DNA from: Syntrophorhabdaceae bacterium
Lineage (GTDB): Bacteria; Desulfobacterota; Syntrophorhabdia; Syntrophorhabdales; Syntrophorhabdaceae
DNA: 64,000 nt
NCBI GenBank assembly: GCA_036504895.1
Contig: DASXUJ010000048.1
Location: forward strand, 1 to 64,000
Direction: 5' to 3'
Shown here: in pieces, positions 61,235-64,000 of the stretch
Layout: each line of letters begins with the position of its first letter
Position numbering within the stretch: the first letter of the stretch is position 1
Made by a program: the position numbers and the translations under genes
The notes under the pieces: model-generated
What the model was told of the DNA's origin: nothing
Database searches by the model: none
The model's input: only the letters and a program-made list of their open reading frames with translations

Positions 61235-62944
61235 ATGAGGTATTTTGCCCTCGCCGTCGATTACGACGGCACCCTTGCGACGCAAGGCATCGTCCATGAG
61301 GCCACCGTTGCAGCCCTCGAAAGGCTGCGCCACTCCGGGCGGAAGCTCCTCCTTGTCACCGGCCGCGAATTAGAGGACCTTCAGGGCGTTTTTTCGGGGC
61401 TCGCCATATTCGATTTAATCGTGGCGGAGAACGGCGCCCTCCTCTACGATCCCGCCAGTCGCCAGGAAGAGCCGCTTGCAAAGTCCCCTCCCGGTGAATT
61501 CGCGGACACCCTGCGGCTGCGGGGAGTCCTTCCCCTTTCCACGGGCAGGGTTATCGTTGCCACGACGGAGCCGAATCAGACCGCGGTGCTCGACACGATC
61601 CGCACCATGGGCCTCGAGCTGCAGGTGATCTTTAATAAGGGTTCGGTGATGGTGCTGCCGAGCGGGATAAATAAAGCATCGGGATTGGGGGCGGCCCTTG
61701 AAAAGCTGAAGCTCTCTTCCCATAACGTGGTGGCCGCGGGGGATGCGGAGAACGACCATGCCTTTCTCGACAGCTGCGAATGCGCCGTTGCCGTTGCAAA
61801 TGCACTGCCCTCCCTTAAGGAATCGGCCGACCTGGTGACATCGGCCGCCCAGGGTGCGGGGGTCGTCGAGCTGATAGATTGGATCCTCAGGTCCGATCTC
61901 ACGGAGGTCGAAGCGAAGCTCGCTCGTCACCACCTCGTTCTTGGAGAGACACTGACCGGCGAGCCCGCCTTTCTCAAGCCTTACGGTGAGAACGTTCTTC
62001 TCGCAGGCACTTCCGGCGGTGGAAAGTCGACCCTCGCCACCCGTTTTGTCGAGGATCTGGTCTCCCATCGATACCAGGCGGTGATCATCGACCCCGAGGG
62101 GGATTATGCCAACCTTCAGCCGGCGGCCATATTAGGAACAACACGTGCCGCACCGGACCCTGCCGAAGTCCTGAAGCTTCTTGAAAATCCGCTTCAGCAC
62201 GTGGTAGTCAGCCTCACCGGGGTAAGCCGGGACCAGCGTCCCTCATATTTCGAGGAGATCCTGCCCCGCCTTCTCGAGATACGGGGCCGTCTGGGCCATC
62301 CCCATTGGATCATCATCGATGAGACGCACCATGTCATGCCCGCGTCCAGGACCCCCGCTGTGGGCCTTTTCCCCGAGGGGATCAGCGGCCTCATGTTCGT
62401 GACCGTCGATCCCGGCCACGTGACTCCGAGCCTGCTGCCCATGATCGACGTGCTGCTTACCATCGGAGACGCACCGGAGCAGACCATCCGGGATTTCAGC
62501 GCTCTCACCGGAAGAGAGCCACCCCTGTTCGACACGTCGGGCCTGAAACCGGGCGATGCGTTTATCTGGCCCGTGCACAAATCCGCACCGGTGCGGTTCA
62601 AAGGGAGCCCTCCGGAGATGGAGCGGCAGCGGCACAAGCGTAAATATGCCGAGGGAGAGCTGTCGCCGGAGACGAGCTTTTACTTCAGGGGCCCTGAAAG
62701 CAGGCTCAACCTGCGCGCCCAGAACCTCATGCTCTTCATCCAGGTCGCCGAAGGCATAGACGACGAGACCTGGCTCTACCACCTGAAAAGGGGTGATTAC
62801 TCCCAATGGTTTCGGGGGTCGATAAAGGACGACGATCTCGCCGACACGGCGAAGGAGGTTGAATCCCTGGAAGGGATTGGGGCCTCCGTAAGCCGCGAGC
62901 GGATCAAATCGCTGATCGAGGAGCGTTACACGGTCGCGGCGTGA
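61235..62944 (+). CDS. HAD-IIB phosphatase fused to a HerA/DUF87-like ATPase
   Basis: The 569-residue two-domain protein. Residues 1-220 are a Cof-type HAD phosphatase: VDYDGTLA (D9, D11), LVTGRE, GINKASGL and AAGDAENDHAF (D170, D174). Residues 235-500 are a HerA/DUF87-like P-loop ATPase: LLAGTSGGGKSTLATRF (Walker A 258-266), VIIDPEGDYANL, HWIIIDETHHVMP (Walker B) and FVTVDPGHVTPSLLPMID. The C-terminal 70 residues are helical. HerA-like ATPases usually form hexameric motors on DNA or membranes; coupling one to a phosphatase is unusual. The ribosome site is weak. Function unknown. Confidence 0.8.
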   Translation: MRYFALAVDYDGTLATQGIVHEATVAALERLRHSGRKLLLVTGRELEDLQGVFSGLAIFDLIVAENGALLYDPASRQEEPLAKSPPGEFADTLRLRGVLPLSTGRVIVATTEPNQTAVLDTIRTMGLELQVIFNKGSVMVLPSGINKASGLGAALEKLKLSSHNVVAAGDAENDHAFLDSCECAVAVANALPSLKESADLVTSAAQGAGVVELIDWILRSDLTEVEAKLARHHLVLGETLTGEPAFLKPYGENVLLAGTSGGGKSTLATRFVEDLVSHRYQAVIIDPEGDYANLQPAAILGTTRAAPDPAEVLKLLENPLQHVVVSLTGVSRDQRPSYFEEILPRLLEIRGRLGHPHWIIIDETHHVMPASRTPAVGLFPEGISGLMFVTVDPGHVTPSLLPMIDVLLTIGDAPEQTIRDFSALTGREPPLFDTSGLKPGDAFIWPVHKSAPVRFKGSPPEMERQRHKRKYAEGELSPETSFYFRGPESRLNLRAQNLMLFIQVAEGIDDETWLYHLKRGDYSQWFRGSIKDDDLADTAKEVESLEGIGASVSRERIKSLIEERYTVAA

Positions 62945-62990
62945 AGAACGAAAAAGGGCACGCACCGGTGGAAAGGGCGCGCGCCTGTGT

Positions 62991-64000
62991 TTAAAGCTTT
63001 ATGTGGAGGCTTTCGCCGAGCTTCCTGAACGCCGCCTCCCGCCGCAGGGCGTCTTCATTTCCCGTCTTCGCCGCTACGTCAATAAACTCGCCCTTCTCTT
63101 TTCTCAAGGTGAAATATACGTTCTGGGCCCTCCACAGGTCGAGGTGCAGGGGCAGACCCTCCAGAACCTGCAGCGCCTCGCTCACCTTCTCCATGAGGGG
63201 AATCATGTCCGGCCCCTCCGGGTCCCGGGCCACCTCGTGGAGTCGCGCATGGATCCAGGTGCCGGCAGCCAGGGAGATCCCTTCCGCGTTGATCTGAACT
63301 TCCCATTTTTTCGTATCCTCCACCAATTGGGAGAGCTTTTCAACAGAGACATCGCCCCTAAAGATCGTCTCCAGGTCGTCGTTCAAAGTCTGCTCCGCCG
63401 CGAGACGCATTTGAGGAGGGACAGGGTTCCGCAAAGATTGGAGAAAAGCCATAAGGCTGTAGTTATCTTCATAGATCGTCCGGTAAAGGGCCATAATTCC
63501 GTCGTAGCGGTCTTTCAGTATCTCATTGATGACGAATCTCTGCTGATCCCTGAAGAGATGCCAGAGGTTGAAATTCGAAGAGGAAGGAAAGTGCCTGTCC
63601 ATGGTCCTGACCATTTCCGCCACATCTCCTTTTTTGAATGCAGACATGACTTCATCGTGCATGGTATTGAACTTTTCTTCGGTCTCGAACTCTTTTACCC
63701 CGCTCGACACATTATGGTCGCCCATGTAGACGGCGGCGAGGTTGAGACAGGCCTCATCCCACGTCCAATCGGAGCGTACGCGCCCCCTCCCGATCGCGAG
63801 CTTCATCTTACCCGCCGCTTCCGTATCGAATACCTCATCATCTATCGTAAAGGAGTAAATACGCTTTCCTTGTTCGGGATATTCCATGAAGAGAGAGGAT
63901 ATAATGTAATGGGCAGCCACACGCAGGATGTCGACTTTCGCCGGTTTCACGTAGAGCTCGTACACCTTGGCACCGTCCCCGACCACGTTGCCCGGGGCCT
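62991..64000 (-). CDS. GH57-family protein with C-terminal DUF3536 (partial, 5' end outside window)
   Basis: The frame stays open at the window edge (APGNVVGDGAKVYELYV). It ends at 62991 with LGESLHIKL. Typical DUF3536 stretches are KVDILRVAAHYIISSLFMEY, then IGRGRVRSDWTWDEACLNLA, RDQQRFVINEILKDRYDGIM and LHLDLWRAQNVYFTL. DUF3536 follows an N-terminal GH57 alpha-amylase-like catalytic domain, which must lie beyond 64 kb. It may act on alpha-glucans, like treY/treZ at the other end of the window. Confidence 0.85.
   Translation of the reverse strand, partial: APGNVVGDGAKVYELYVKPAKVDILRVAAHYIISSLFMEYPEQGKRIYSFTIDDEVFDTEAAGKMKLAIGRGRVRSDWTWDEACLNLAAVYMGDHNVSSGVKEFETEEKFNTMHDEVMSAFKKGDVAEMVRTMDRHFPSSSNFNLWHLFRDQQRFVINEILKDRYDGIMALYRTIYEDNYSLMAFLQSLRNPVPPQMRLAAEQTLNDDLETIFRGDVSVEKLSQLVEDTKKWEVQINAEGISLAAGTWIHARLHEVARDPEGPDMIPLMEKVSEALQVLEGLPLHLDLWRAQNVYFTLRKEKGEFIDVAAKTGNEDALRREAAFRKLGESLHIKL

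Overview
The window reads as a chromosome piece from a GC-rich, mostly anaerobic bacterium. The evidence is a bacterial V/A-type ATPase operon, several molybdo- and iron-sulfur enzymes, glutaconate-type CoA transferase genes, a corrinoid/Fe-S reductive dehalogenase-like protein and a NADH-dehydrogenase (NuoF/NuoG-like) module. I see no aerobic respiratory genes. A Desulfobacterota/Syntrophorhabdus-like syntroph would fit, but that is inference only. No rRNA, tRNA or CRISPR array was found.

Layout. 1-5.6 kb: trehalose/alpha-glucan genes (maltokinase end, treZ, treY). 5.6-13.9 kb, minus strand: CoA-transferase pair, two alpha/beta hydrolases, and a two-gene unit of egtD plus a giant protein joining a molybdopterin oxidoreductase to a cysteine desulfurase. 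That architecture matches metallopterin-dependent ergothioneine synthase, so the pair should make ergothioneine without oxygen. 14-23.7 kb: cytidylate-kinase-like gene and a complete nine-gene V/A-ATPase operon behind a strong promoter. 23.7-34.5 kb: mixed genes (methyltransferase, amidohydrolase, two sensor kinases, small membrane proteins, MFS transporter, REP-type transposase), with an unusual structured intergenic element at 24.7 kb and decayed genes near 30 kb. 34.6-37.5 kb: NADH/ferredoxin-type diaphorase pair with a long leader. 37.6-40.3 kb: duplicated STAS-like genes with duplicated promoters.

40.5-52 kb is the most unusual accessory block: a glycerol-dehydrogenase-like enzyme, a two-part GNAT protein, then a tightly packed operon encoding an ATPase-like/GNAT fusion, a HisC-like aminotransferase, a three-subunit molybdenum hydroxylase, an MFS transporter and a second GNAT protein, followed by an exported nucleoside-deaminase-like protein. 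The genes from the aminotransferase to the last GNAT overlap one another, so they are probably co-translated. A separate XdhC (molybdenum cofactor maturation) lies at 53.8 kb. The substrate cannot be read from sequence.

54.9-59.2 kb contains a FadR-family regulator co-transcribed with a short, cytoplasmic reductive dehalogenase-like protein behind a near-perfect palindromic operator. It also carries an orphan TRAP binding protein and two truncated enzyme genes (an isoquinoline-oxidoreductase-like Fe-S subunit and a nitrilase), which point to past deletions. 59.2-64 kb: cell-wall hydrolase, DUF116 protein, tiny DUF3096 membrane protein, a HAD phosphatase fused to a HerA-like ATPase, and the end of a GH57/DUF3536 protein.
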